A DNA stretch of 64,000 bases from JADGQM01 sp964441945 (GTDB taxonomy: Bacteria > Desulfobacterota > Syntrophobacteria > Syntrophobacterales > Syntrophobacteraceae), in contig CAYTWB010000003.1 of assembly GCA_964441945.1 (NCBI GenBank), positions 124,001-188,000 on the forward strand. Direction: 5' to 3'. The notes below the pieces were generated by a model. That model searched no databases and had not been told where the DNA came from. It saw only the letters and a list, made by a program, of their open reading frames with translations. Both the position numbers and the translations under genes were made by a program. Below, one piece after another: positions 46,622 to 54,038 of this stretch. How positions within the stretch are numbered: position 1 is the stretch's first letter; every line of letters begins with the position of its first letter.

Positions 46622-46719
46622 GGCTCCCACGCTCTGCGTCGGAGCCCATGCCTTCGGGCACTCTGCGCCAGTGGACGCGGAGCGTTCAGCGTGTGCGTTC
46701 CCACGCAGAGCGTGGGAAC
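46622..46719. repeat. Two REP-like hairpins (GTTCCCACGC type)
   Basis: Left hairpin 46622-46646 (GGCTCCCACGCTCTGCGTCGGAGCC region) and right hairpin 46697-46719 (GTTCCCACGCAGAGCGTGGG, then AAC). Both are close to the dispersed CCCACGCTCTGCGTGGG palindrome seen across proteobacterial genomes. Confidence 0.7.
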
Positions 46720-46740
46720 GAGGGGGAAGTTGACACGTAC

Positions 46741-46783
46741 GGGCCTTCGCCGGGGTGACGGTGTGAGCGAACGCTGAGATAGT
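46741..46783. repeat. Family A half copy, reversed (A4)
   Basis: Reads, reversed, ACTATCTCAGCGTTCGCTCACACC and CGTCACCCCGGCGAAGGCCC. The match to full copies ends at GGCCC, exactly as in the half copy at 58051-58093. Confidence 0.65.
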
Positions 46784-46869
46784 CTCTAGGTGACCGGCTG
46801 CTGCAGGCTGATCAGCGATGAATCCACGCCTTTGCAGGTCCTGTCCGGCCTTCGCGGACACCGTCCGGC

Positions 46870-48339
46870 TCAGCCGGACACACCGGATTCTTCCACTGAT
46901 TCGACCGGCCGACCGCTTCGGGTGATTCCATGCTTCTTCAGAAGCGCATAGAGCTGTGATCGGGACAGGCCGGCCATTTTACAGGCTTCCTTGATGTTCG
47001 TGCCGGTGAGGTACATGAGGCGTTGCAGGTAATTCCTTTCCGCATCGGCAACAGCCGCTTCACGGCTATCCTGCATTGTGGGGAGTCTGCAGCAGAATTC
47101 GACAACCTCCCTTGGTCCTGCTGCATTCGGGGCCGCTCTGGCAATGGAAGTGCGAGCCACCTGGATGCGAACGTGAACCGGCAGGTGATCCGGGTAAAGG
47201 ATGGGTTCCGAACGCGCTGCAATCAGAGAGCTTTCCATGGTATGAACCAGTTCCCTCACATTTCCCGGCCAGTCATAACTGGTCAGGGCATTGAGGAACT
47301 CGGGGGAAAGCCCCTTGGTGCAGGTCCCGTAGCGCTCGCACTGTTTGGCCATGTGGTGAATAGCCAGGTCCTTGATGTCCTCAACGCGATCCCTCAGGAG
47401 AGGCGCCTCGATGGAGAGAGAGCGTAGACGAAAAAAGAGGTCTTTGCGGAACTGCCCTTCCCGCACCATTTGTTCGAGGTCCCGATTGGTGGCTGCTATA
47501 AGCCGGAAATCGCTGTGATCTTCCTCCTTTCCGCCCAAACGTCGAAATCGATGCTCCTGAAGGACCCGTAAAAAGGCTTTTTGAACGGATGGCGGCAGCT
47601 CCCCGACTTCGTCCAGGAACAGCGTCCCACCATCGGCCTGCTTGATCATCCCGTCCTGGGCCTTATCGGCTCCCGTGAACGCTCCCTTCTCGTGGCCGAA
47701 GAGGACACTCTCAACCAGGGACTCGGCCAGTGCCGCACAATCGACCACGACGAAAGCTTTCCCGGCTCGGGAACTGTTTTCGTGAATGGCGCAGGCGAAC
47801 AACTCCTTTCCTGTACCGGTTTCACCGGTGATGAGCACGTTGGCGTTGCTGCCGGCCGCTTGAGCAAGCAGATCCATGCAGGCTTCCATTTTGAGACTGT
47901 CGCCGACGATCCCTTCCCGTTTGAAGGCCCTCACCGCTTTGCCGCTCTTGCGGATGTGGCTCTTTACCGCCTTCTGTTCACGGAATTGCAGCGCTCGAAC
48001 CAGGGGCAGCCTGATCGCCTCACACGAAGCAGGTTTCTGAACATAGTCCCAGGCGCCGTTCTTGATGGCCAGTTCGGCTCCGTCGGGGTCCCCTGCCCCG
48101 GTGAATATGATGACTTCCGGTCTGGAGGGCATCTCTCGAATCTCCGGCAACAGGTCCAGTCCGTTTCCGTCCGGCAGGTAGACATCGAGAAACACCACAT
48201 CGAATGCTCTCGCCACGATCTTCCGAAGCCCTTCCCCTAGAGAAAGTGCATAAGTCACGTCATGGCCCATGCGGGTCCCAATCTCACACAACAGTGTGCA
48301 CACCATCCTGTCGTCATCAATGATCAGCACCTTTGCCAT
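46870..48339 (-). CDS. Sigma-54-dependent response regulator (NtrC family)
   Basis: 489 residues: receiver (1-120: LIIDDDRMVC, Asp in VVFLDVYLPDGNG, Lys in YVQKPAS); AAA+ domain (about 145-380) with Walker A GETGTGKELFA, the sigma-54 contact loop GAFTGA, Walker B GGTLFLDEVGELP and the arginine finger region FRKDLFFRLRSLSIE; C-terminal Fis-type HTH (GTNIKEACKMAGLSRSQLYA). It should activate sigma-54 promoters such as those at 3945, 7709 and 18797, though that link is inferred. GAGGG lies before the ATG. Stands alone; the cognate kinase may be any of the orphan kinases in the window. Confidence 0.95.
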   Translation of the reverse strand: MAKVLIIDDDRMVCTLLCEIGTRMGHDVTYALSLGEGLRKIVARAFDVVFLDVYLPDGNGLDLLPEIREMPSRPEVIIFTGAGDPDGAELAIKNGAWDYVQKPASCEAIRLPLVRALQFREQKAVKSHIRKSGKAVRAFKREGIVGDSLKMEACMDLLAQAAGSNANVLITGETGTGKELFACAIHENSSRAGKAFVVVDCAALAESLVESVLFGHEKGAFTGADKAQDGMIKQADGGTLFLDEVGELPPSVQKAFLRVLQEHRFRRLGGKEEDHSDFRLIAATNRDLEQMVREGQFRKDLFFRLRSLSIEAPLLRDRVEDIKDLAIHHMAKQCERYGTCTKGLSPEFLNALTSYDWPGNVRELVHTMESSLIAARSEPILYPDHLPVHVRIQVARTSIARAAPNAAGPREVVEFCCRLPTMQDSREAAVADAERNYLQRLMYLTGTNIKEACKMAGLSRSQLYALLKKHGITRSGRPVESVEESGVSG

Positions 48340-48547
48340 TAAACCCTCTCATTTGAAGGACCCGGAATGGAAAGCCTGTCATCCCGAGCTTGGAATCACG
48401 AGCGCTTCCCATTTTGGCGACCCTCTGAAATGCTTCTTAGATTACTCGGTCATCAACAGCAGAAACATTAGCCGTTTTTGGTGTTGAGGCGGTCGAATTG
48501 GACACAATGCAGGAGGAATGAAAAGGAGAAGATGTGCGCCTTCCGGC

Positions 48548-48867
48548 TAAGAGACTGTCTGAAAACGCATATTGCTGCCTGTTTAGTGCCCCATCGGGCG
48601 GGCATAAAGCCCGCCCCTTGCTACGCCACGGACAGCCACCGGGTGTAGGCAATGCTGTTGAATGATGCGCGACTTCCCTGCGCGGCACCGTCACCCCGGC
48701 GAAAGCCGGGGTCCAGAAGATATGGAAATCACTGGATTCCGGGGTTCGCCGGAATGACGCACAGGGCTTCAACAGGGAGGTCCTGCACGCTAATTCAACA
48801 ACATTGCCGGGTGTAGGGGCGCGTTTAATCCGCGCCCGCACCGGACCAATTTTCAGACAGCCTCTAA
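48548..48867. repeat. Palindromic repeat, family B, interrupted copy (B2)
   Basis: Ends TAAGAGACTGTCTGAAAA and, reversed, TTAGAGGCTGTCTGAAAA. Left part 48548-48649 and right part 48807-48867 align with B1. A 157-bp element plus an 11-bp duplication separates them. Confidence 0.85.
48650..48806. mobile_element. Non-coding MITE-like insertion nested in repeat B2
   Basis: 157 bp with inverted ends CAATGCTGTTGAAT (48650-48663) and ATTCAACAACATTG (48793-48806), 13 of 14 matching. It is flanked by direct repeats CCGGGTGTAGG (48639-48649 and 48807-48817), while B1 has a single GGGTGTAGG there: an 11-bp target duplication. Its centre is the CGTCACCCCGGCG / GCCGGAATGACG core also found in family A. 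No coding capacity, so it must have moved by a transposase encoded elsewhere. Confidence 0.85.
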
Positions 48868-48872
48868 GACCT

Positions 48873-48923
48873 GCCGGTATGACGAAGGGGAATTTGGACA
48901 CACACTTTTGCGGAGCAGTACTC
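48873..48923. repeat. 51-bp tail repeat at the aroB stop
   Basis: GCCGGTATGACGAAGGGGAA to CAGTACTC. A copy with about 80 percent identity is at 58352-58402, before trpG. It reaches into the aroB stop codon (48922-48924). Confidence 0.6.
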
Positions 48924-50022
48924 ACTTCCCCTGGAGCAGCTTCAACACCTTCCCCAGCTCTTCGGTACGGAGGTCCTGGTAATCCAGTACTTCTCCAATC
49001 CGGACGGGCAGGACAAAGTGCAGCCGGCCTCGAATGTTCTTCTTGTCGGTCTGCATGGCAGCCAGCAGGGCATCCGGGGAGAATTGCGCAGGGATACGCA
49101 CCGGAAGGTCCCAGGCCCTGCAAAGCGTCTCCAATCGGTGCAGGTCCCGGGCATCCGCCCTGCCCAAAGAGACCGACAGCTTCATGGCAGCCATGAGCCC
49201 CATGGCCACGGCGTCCCCATGCCGGATGCGGTAGCCGCTGACTCTTTCCAGGGCATGGCCCACGGTATGTCCCAGATTCAAGACCCGCCGGAGACCGGTT
49301 TCTTTCTCATCCCGTTGCACCACCCCAGCTTTCAGCCGGCAACAGGCCGCAACGATCTCAAAAAGCGCACCGCTGCGCCGCTCCTTGAGCGCTTCCGTAT
49401 GGGCTTCCAGAAAGTTCCACAGGGGTTCGTCCCCAATCATGGCGCTCTTGATCACTTCCGCCATCCCCTGCCGGAACTCTTCCGGGGGGAGGGTCTCCAG
49501 GAATTGCAGGTCCATCCAGATCACTTGCGGCTGATGAAAAGCACCCAGGAGGTTCTTCCCTTCTTCCAGATCGACCCCGGTCTTTCCCCCGATGCTGCTG
49601 TCAACCTGGGCAAGCAGTGTTGTCGGCACCTGGATGTGGGGGATACCCCGCATGTAGATGGCAGCAAGAAACCCCACCACGTCACCGGTCACCCCTCCGC
49701 CTACAGCAACCAGAGCGCTTCCCCGGTCTGCCCCGAGTGAAAGCAGCTGTGTTGCGAGCTTTTCCACGGCAGAGAAGCGTTTGTTCGCTTCCGAGGCGGT
49801 GAAGCAGAGCAGACGCTCACTTGTCATCGCCGGCCAGGGTGTTCGACTCAGACGTTCTTGCCAGAGCCGGTAAACACGCTCATCCCAAATCCACCAGGCG
49901 GTGCGGTCCTCGAGGTGGGATGCCAGCACACCCCCCAGGTCCGCGGCGGTATCCCTGCCGATAAAGACCTCCGAGGTAAAAGGGGGGGCCCCCGGCAACT
50001 CAATCGGAATTTTTGTCCGCAT
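48922..50022 (-). CDS. aroB: 3-dehydroquinate synthase
   Basis: 366 residues, AroB: converts DAHP to 3-dehydroquinate with NAD and a metal (Zn/Co), second step of the shikimate pathway. Signatures: VGGGVTGDVVGFLAAIYMRG, QVPTTLLAQVDSSIGGKTGV, NLLGAFHQP, and metal ligands in MAEVIKSAMI / LNLGHTVGHALE / HGDAVAMGL. Length is usual. It begins 23 bases inside the preceding Cys-rich gene in another frame, with AAAAGG directly before the ATG, so it is translated from the iron operon transcript. DAHP, its substrate, is made by the aroF product encoded at 55.5 kb. Confidence 0.96.
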   Translation of the reverse strand: MRTKIPIELPGAPPFTSEVFIGRDTAADLGGVLASHLEDRTAWWIWDERVYRLWQERLSRTPWPAMTSERLLCFTASEANKRFSAVEKLATQLLSLGADRGSALVAVGGGVTGDVVGFLAAIYMRGIPHIQVPTTLLAQVDSSIGGKTGVDLEEGKNLLGAFHQPQVIWMDLQFLETLPPEEFRQGMAEVIKSAMIGDEPLWNFLEAHTEALKERRSGALFEIVAACCRLKAGVVQRDEKETGLRRVLNLGHTVGHALERVSGYRIRHGDAVAMGLMAAMKLSVSLGRADARDLHRLETLCRAWDLPVRIPAQFSPDALLAAMQTDKKNIRGRLHFVLPVRIGEVLDYQDLRTEELGKVLKLLQGK

Positions 50023-50224
50023 ACCTTTTCATATCCTCACAGCTCCGGCCTTCGAACACTGCATGCTCCGGCCCCGAACAAGGGGCTTCACCCGATGCAT
50101 TCGGGCAGCAGCATCCCGAACACCCGCAAAGCGTCGATCGGCCGCGATAAGCCCGAACGCCGAGCCGAACGAGATAAGCCAAAACCCCTGCCAGGATGAT
50201 CCATACAATAACAGTCTGCCACAT
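50000..50224 (-). CDS. FeoB-associated Cys-rich membrane protein
   Basis: 74 residues: one membrane helix (about 3-22, TVIVWIILAGVLAYLVRLGV) then a Cys-rich part, STLCGCSGCCCPN, with another Cys at CSGPEH. This is the FeoB-associated Cys-rich family, usually next to feoB and of unknown exact role. Starts 12 bases after the feoB stop. Its 3' end overlaps the aroB start. Confidence 0.8.
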   Translation of the reverse strand: MWQTVIVWIILAGVLAYLVRLGVRAYRGRSTLCGCSGCCCPNASGEAPCSGPEHAVFEGRSCEDMKRYADKNSD

Positions 50225-50236
50225 CGATCTGACCCG

Positions 50237-52471
50237 CTAGCCTCCGATTCCAGCCAAACGGCCTCCCTGGTATACGGCAACAGCAACCAGAAATGCCAGA
50301 AATGTGTTGAAGACCACGGAAAAAAGCCCCCATTCCCAAGCCCCGGATTCCTTGACAATGCATATGACGGTGGCCAGGCACGGGGCATAGAGCATAATAA
50401 AGACAATCAGAGTCATGGCCCTCAGCGGATTCCACCCGGGATCGGCCCCCAGTTGTTCGCTCAGGGAGAGATCATCGGACTTCGTCGACTTTCCCAAAGA
50501 ATAGGCCGTACCGAAGGTCGAGAGGATCAATTCTTTCGCCGCAAAGCCGGAAAGGAGCGCCACATTCGTGCGCCAGTCGAAACCGCACCAGGCGGTCAAT
50601 CCTTCCAGGGCCATTCCAATGCGTCCGGCAAACGAATACTGCATCGCTGCCTGAGCCTCCTTCCGGTCAATGCCTTGCAGCTCGGTCACGGCGCTTTCGG
50701 TCTCCGTTGAAAACGGGGCCCCCGGACTCGCTGTCTCTGCCAGAGAAGCCCTGAGGGCTTCGGGTACGGTCGACAGCACGCTCTGCCTCTTTTCTTCAAA
50801 AAGCTTCCTTTCCGCTTCGGGCAGTCCGGGGTAGGTCATCAGGGCCCAAAAGAGGATGGAAAAGGCCAGAATAATCGTTCCGGCTTTCCGGATATACTGC
50901 CATGTGCGCTCCCAGGTGTGGATGATGAGCCCCTTGAAGGTCGGCAGGCGGTACGGCGGCAATTCCAGGAGAAAGGGGGTGCTCGGTCCTCTCAGAATGG
51001 TCGAGCGAATGGCCCTTGCCGCCAGAAGCGCTACAACCCATGAGAACAACGTCAGAAGAAACATAACCTGCGCGTGCCTGGCTGGGAAAAAGGCGGCAAT
51101 CAGCATGGCAAAAACAGGCAGCTTCGCTCCGCAGTTCATGAAGGGAGCAGTGAGCAGAGTCGCCAGGCGTTCTTTCGAGCTCCTCAGCGTCCTGGCTGCA
51201 AGGACCCCCGGGACCGCACATCCCCCCGCAATGCCGCCGGAGATGATGAAGGCCATGACCGAATTCCCGTGCAGGCCGAAGGTCCGAAAGACGCGGTCAA
51301 GCATGTAGGCCACTCGAGCCAGATAGCCCGTATCTTCCAGTATCGCAATGGTGAAAAACATGAAAAGCACAAGGGGAACAAAACCGAGAATACCGCCCAC
51401 CCCGTCAATGATCCCGGATAGTATCAGAGACTTCACAGGTCCCGCAGGAAGGCTGGAATCCACAAATCGGCCCAAAGCGGCAAATACCAGCTCAAGACAT
51501 CGTACCGGCAAGTCGCTGAAACTGAAAGTGAACTGATAGACCACATAGAGGATCGCCATCATGATCAATGGACCAAAGAAGCGGTTGGTCAGAACACCGT
51601 CCAATTGATCGGAAAGGAAAAGTCGATCGGCCTTTTCGCTCTTGCTCAGTACGCCGTCCTTGAGAAGAGCGGAAATGAACCCATATCGATGGTCGGCAAT
51701 GATTGCCTCCGGATAACTGTCGAGGGTCTTTTGAAGGTGTTCGGTAACCTGGTCTGCAAGGGCTTCCAGTCTCTTCGAAAGTGCGAGATCGGCATCCCTT
51801 CCCTTAGCGATAACCTGGTCATCCGCTTCAAGATACTTCAGTGCGGTCCAGCGAGGCGGAAGTTCAGCCGGAAATGCCGACCCCCTGATCGCTTCCTCCA
51901 TCTGATTCAGCACGGGATCAATATCCGGACCATAGGAAATATTGAGTGGGGCCCATGGAGCATTCTGTTCGGCGTGGTCGATCGTCGCGCTCAGAAGCCG
52001 TTCTTTTCCCTTGCCGCTCTTGGCAACCGTCGGAACGACAGGCACCTGCAGCCGCCGGGAAAGCTCCTCCGCATTGATCTCAATGCCCCGGCTTGCTGCG
52101 GCATCGATCATGTTTAGAGCCAAAACCACCGGAATGCCGAGCTCGCGCAATTGAACCGTCAGATAAAGGTTCCTCGCCAGGTTCGACGCGTCCACAATGT
52201 TGATGACCACCTGCGGACGATCATAAATCAGGAAATCCCTGGCCACCCGCTCTTCCAGTGAGTAGGCCGTGAGGGAATAAGTCCCCGGCAGGTCCACCAG
52301 GCGCACCGATCGGCCGTTGAGGTCGAACAGCCCCTCCTTCTTCTCCACGGTTATACCGGGATAGTTTCCGACATGCTGGCGTGCGCCGGTGATTTCGTTG
52401 AAAAGAGTCGTCTTTCCGCAATTGGGATTTCCGGCCAGGGCGATCAAAGACTGAGGTCGCGGCTCTGTCAT
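50237..52471 (-). CDS. feoB: Ferrous iron transporter FeoB
   Basis: 744 residues. N-terminal G domain: G1 AGNPNCGKTTLFN, G2/G3 HVGNYPGITVEKKEG and LVDLPGTYSLTAYS, G4 LALNMIDAA; then a helical spacer and the membrane domain with two FeoB repeats (from FGPLIMMAILYVVYQFTF; GILGFVPLVLFMFFTIAILEDTGYLARV; SGGIAGGCAVPGV with a Cys). Imports Fe(II) across the inner membrane, GTP- or ATP-driven. ATG overlaps the feoA stop by ATGA. Same operon as two feoA genes, the Cys-rich protein and aroB. Confidence 0.97.
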   Translation of the reverse strand: MTEPRPQSLIALAGNPNCGKTTLFNEITGARQHVGNYPGITVEKKEGLFDLNGRSVRLVDLPGTYSLTAYSLEERVARDFLIYDRPQVVINIVDASNLARNLYLTVQLRELGIPVVLALNMIDAAASRGIEINAEELSRRLQVPVVPTVAKSGKGKERLLSATIDHAEQNAPWAPLNISYGPDIDPVLNQMEEAIRGSAFPAELPPRWTALKYLEADDQVIAKGRDADLALSKRLEALADQVTEHLQKTLDSYPEAIIADHRYGFISALLKDGVLSKSEKADRLFLSDQLDGVLTNRFFGPLIMMAILYVVYQFTFSFSDLPVRCLELVFAALGRFVDSSLPAGPVKSLILSGIIDGVGGILGFVPLVLFMFFTIAILEDTGYLARVAYMLDRVFRTFGLHGNSVMAFIISGGIAGGCAVPGVLAARTLRSSKERLATLLTAPFMNCGAKLPVFAMLIAAFFPARHAQVMFLLTLFSWVVALLAARAIRSTILRGPSTPFLLELPPYRLPTFKGLIIHTWERTWQYIRKAGTIILAFSILFWALMTYPGLPEAERKLFEEKRQSVLSTVPEALRASLAETASPGAPFSTETESAVTELQGIDRKEAQAAMQYSFAGRIGMALEGLTAWCGFDWRTNVALLSGFAAKELILSTFGTAYSLGKSTKSDDLSLSEQLGADPGWNPLRAMTLIVFIMLYAPCLATVICIVKESGAWEWGLFSVVFNTFLAFLVAVAVYQGGRLAGIGG

Positions 52472-52707
52472 GGCGCCTCGTCTACATCCACAAGGATATG
52501 GTCGGCTTCGTTATTGCGCAATGTCAGGGTGAAATCCCTGACGCGTATCGCCACCGGGTCTTTCAGGGGCGCCCGCCCCCGTACCTCGATCGGGGTCCCG
52601 GGCACCAGCCCCATGTCCCGGATCCGGCGGCCAAGCTCACCGTCAGCCTTCACCTTGGATATCACACCCTTTTGACCGGAAAGCATCGATCTCATTGGAA
52701 TCAGCAC
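52468..52707 (-). CDS. feoA: FeoA, SH3-like partner of FeoB (feoB-proximal copy)
   Basis: 79 residues, FeoA fold: GQKGVISKVKADGELGRRIRDMGLVPGTPIEV and a C-terminal strand block (VAIRVRDFTLTLRNNEADHI). FeoA binds FeoB and may modulate the G domain. GTG 52707 has GAGGGG upstream; ATG 52695 would give the usual FeoA length and is the alternative. Overlaps feoB by ATGA. Confidence 0.9.
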   Translation of the reverse strand: MLIPMRSMLSGQKGVISKVKADGELGRRIRDMGLVPGTPIEVRGRAPLKDPVAIRVRDFTLTLRNNEADHILVDVDEAP

Positions 52708-52734
52708 CGTTTCCCCTCACGCTCGACAATGAAA

Positions 52735-52748
52735 TTAGGGAGCCCTAA
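52735..52748. promoter_or_regulatory. Palindrome TTAGGGAGCCCTAA before the second feoA
   Basis: Six-base arms with a two-base centre, 28 bases before the GTG at 52707. Half sites TTAGG/CCTAA recall metal-regulator (DtxR/IdeR-like) operators, but the spacing is shorter. It could also act with the hairpin just upstream. Confidence 0.3.
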
Positions 52749-52761
52749 CTTTTCCCCGCCA

Positions 52762-52787
52762 AAAGAAGCGGCTCTTTTCAGCCGCTT
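52762..52787 (-). terminator. Terminator-like hairpin between the two feoA genes
   Basis: On the minus strand: AAGCGGCT, a GAAAAG loop, AGCCGCTT, then CTTTTGG. The stem is 8 bp; the T run is short. It would reduce transcription from the first feoA into feoA-feoB, or protect the first transcript's 3' end. Confidence 0.6.
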
Positions 52788-52809
52788 TGACCAGCCCGGA
52801 CCGCGCTCG

Positions 52810-53106
52810 CTACCGGAGTGCCGAGGTAACCAAAATCTTATTGGACAACCCGCACCCGAGGCTTAGTGTACAGCCATGCACCCGCACCAGGCAAGGACAA
52901 TTGCACCCGGCACAGACCACTTCCACTTCCACTCCGGGGTAGATTCCCATCGCAGCCAGGCGGGCACACAAATGCCGCCCACCCTCAATCCCCGCAACCC
53001 TGCACCGCTGGCCGGCACTGGTATTGGAGAGCGGCAACGCGCTGGAATCGTTTCCACTCTTGCCGGAGCACGCACAGCATTTGCCCTGATCCCAAAGCTT
53101 CCACAT
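52810..53106 (-). CDS. feoA: FeoA-family protein with Cys-rich leader (first copy)
   Basis: 98 residues. Residues about 24-98 are FeoA-like (LPLSNTSAGQRCRVAGIEGG, LCARLAAMGIYPGVEVEVV), with a C-terminal block carrying CAGCNCPCLVRVHGCTLSLG. The N-terminus has extra Cys (GKCCACSGK). The many Cys suggest metal or redox sensing rather than a plain FeoB partner; that is inference. GGAGG precedes the ATG. Separated from the other feoA by about 100 bases with a terminator-like hairpin. Confidence 0.82.
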   Translation of the reverse strand: MWKLWDQGKCCACSGKSGNDSSALPLSNTSAGQRCRVAGIEGGRHLCARLAAMGIYPGVEVEVVCAGCNCPCLVRVHGCTLSLGCGLSNKILVTSALR

Positions 53107-53145
53107 AGCAACCTGACCTCCACATGATCACTGCAGCTTTATGAA

Positions 53146-53187
53146 TTAGGTATAGCAAACTTTATATGCGGTCAATACCTTTGTCAA
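53146..53187 (-). promoter_or_regulatory. Candidate iron-regulated promoter of the feo operon
   Basis: Minus strand TTGACA (53182-53187), 17-base spacer, TAAAGT (53159-53164). On the plus strand the -10 region is covered by TTAGGTATAGCAAACTTTA (53146-53164), which matches the DtxR/IdeR consensus at 13 of 19 positions. A Fe-dependent repressor of that family could block here. No such regulator gene is in the window. Confidence 0.35.
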
Positions 53188-53369
53188 AAAAAATCTCACT
53201 TTGCCAGGAATGGCTATTTCCTGGAGAACGGATTGACTTTAATCTTGCTTTATCTTTGGTTTTTATCGGACAATAGGCTCCTTTGATGGGAGCTTCGGGC
53301 ACCCTTCCGGCCACAGGGTCCATTGCAGGACCCTTCATGCCGGCGGAAGGCTGGGGAGGTCGATAGAAC

Positions 53370-54014
53370 ATGGTCAATTTCCAAAAGGCGCGAGATCGAA
53401 TGGTGGAAACCCAGCTGGCCGGCCGAGGCATCAGCGATTCCCGTGTCCTGGAAGCCATGCGCAGGGTCCCTCGTCACCTGTTTGTGGAAGAAGCGCTCCA
53501 AGAGCAAGCCTACAGTGACTTTCCTTTGCCCATAGGTGAAAAGCAGACCATTTCTCAACCCTATATTGTCGCCCTGATGACCGTGACTCTCGGTATCGAG
53601 GGACACGAGAAGGTCCTGGAAATCGGGACCGGATCCGGCTATCAGGCCGCGATCCTGGCTGAACTGGCAGATCGAGTCTTTTCCATCGAACGTTTCCCGG
53701 GGCTGGCCTACCGCGCGAACCAAATCCTCCAGAAACTGGGCTATCGGAACGTTATCATCAGAGTGGCCGACGGATCTCTCGGGTGGCCCGAGGAGGCGCC
53801 TTTTGATGGAATCATTGTAACCGCCGGGACCCCCAGGATTCCTGATCCGCTGATCGACCAGCTGGCGATAGGCGGTCGACTGGTCATACCGGTTGGAGGC
53901 AAAATCTCTCAGGAGCTCGTTCTGGTGGAACGTACACCGGAGGGGAAAAAAGTGACCGAGCTGGGTGGTGTGCGATTCGTCGACCTGGTGGGAAAATGGG
54001 GCTGGGAAGAGTAA
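53370..54014 (+). CDS. pcm: Protein-L-isoaspartate O-methyltransferase
   Basis: 214 residues. SAM motif VLEIGTGSGYQAAILAEL, preceded by the family block PIGEKQTISQPYIVALMT and RVPRHLFVEEAL; FDGIIVTAG and LVIPVG follow. It methylates isoaspartyl residues of aged proteins for repair. GGGAGG lies 11 bases upstream. Divergent from the feo operon; the next gene starts 24 bases downstream, so the two may be co-transcribed. Confidence 0.95.
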   Translation: MVNFQKARDRMVETQLAGRGISDSRVLEAMRRVPRHLFVEEALQEQAYSDFPLPIGEKQTISQPYIVALMTVTLGIEGHEKVLEIGTGSGYQAAILAELADRVFSIERFPGLAYRANQILQKLGYRNVIIRVADGSLGWPEEAPFDGIIVTAGTPRIPDPLIDQLAIGGRLVIPVGGKISQELVLVERTPEGKKVTELGGVRFVDLVGKWGWEE

Positions 54015-54038
54015 TTCAGACACGTAGAGGTTGATGCG

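Noticed and set aside
46502..46861. Open frames within 46384-46861 on both strands
   Set aside because: The stretch is a mix of repeats (families D, REP-like and A); the frames follow the palindromes.
53108..53123. Sigma-54-like TGGAGGTCAGGTTGCT before feoA
   Set aside because: The spacing fits, but it coincides with the GGAGG ribosome site and would start transcription inside the gene.
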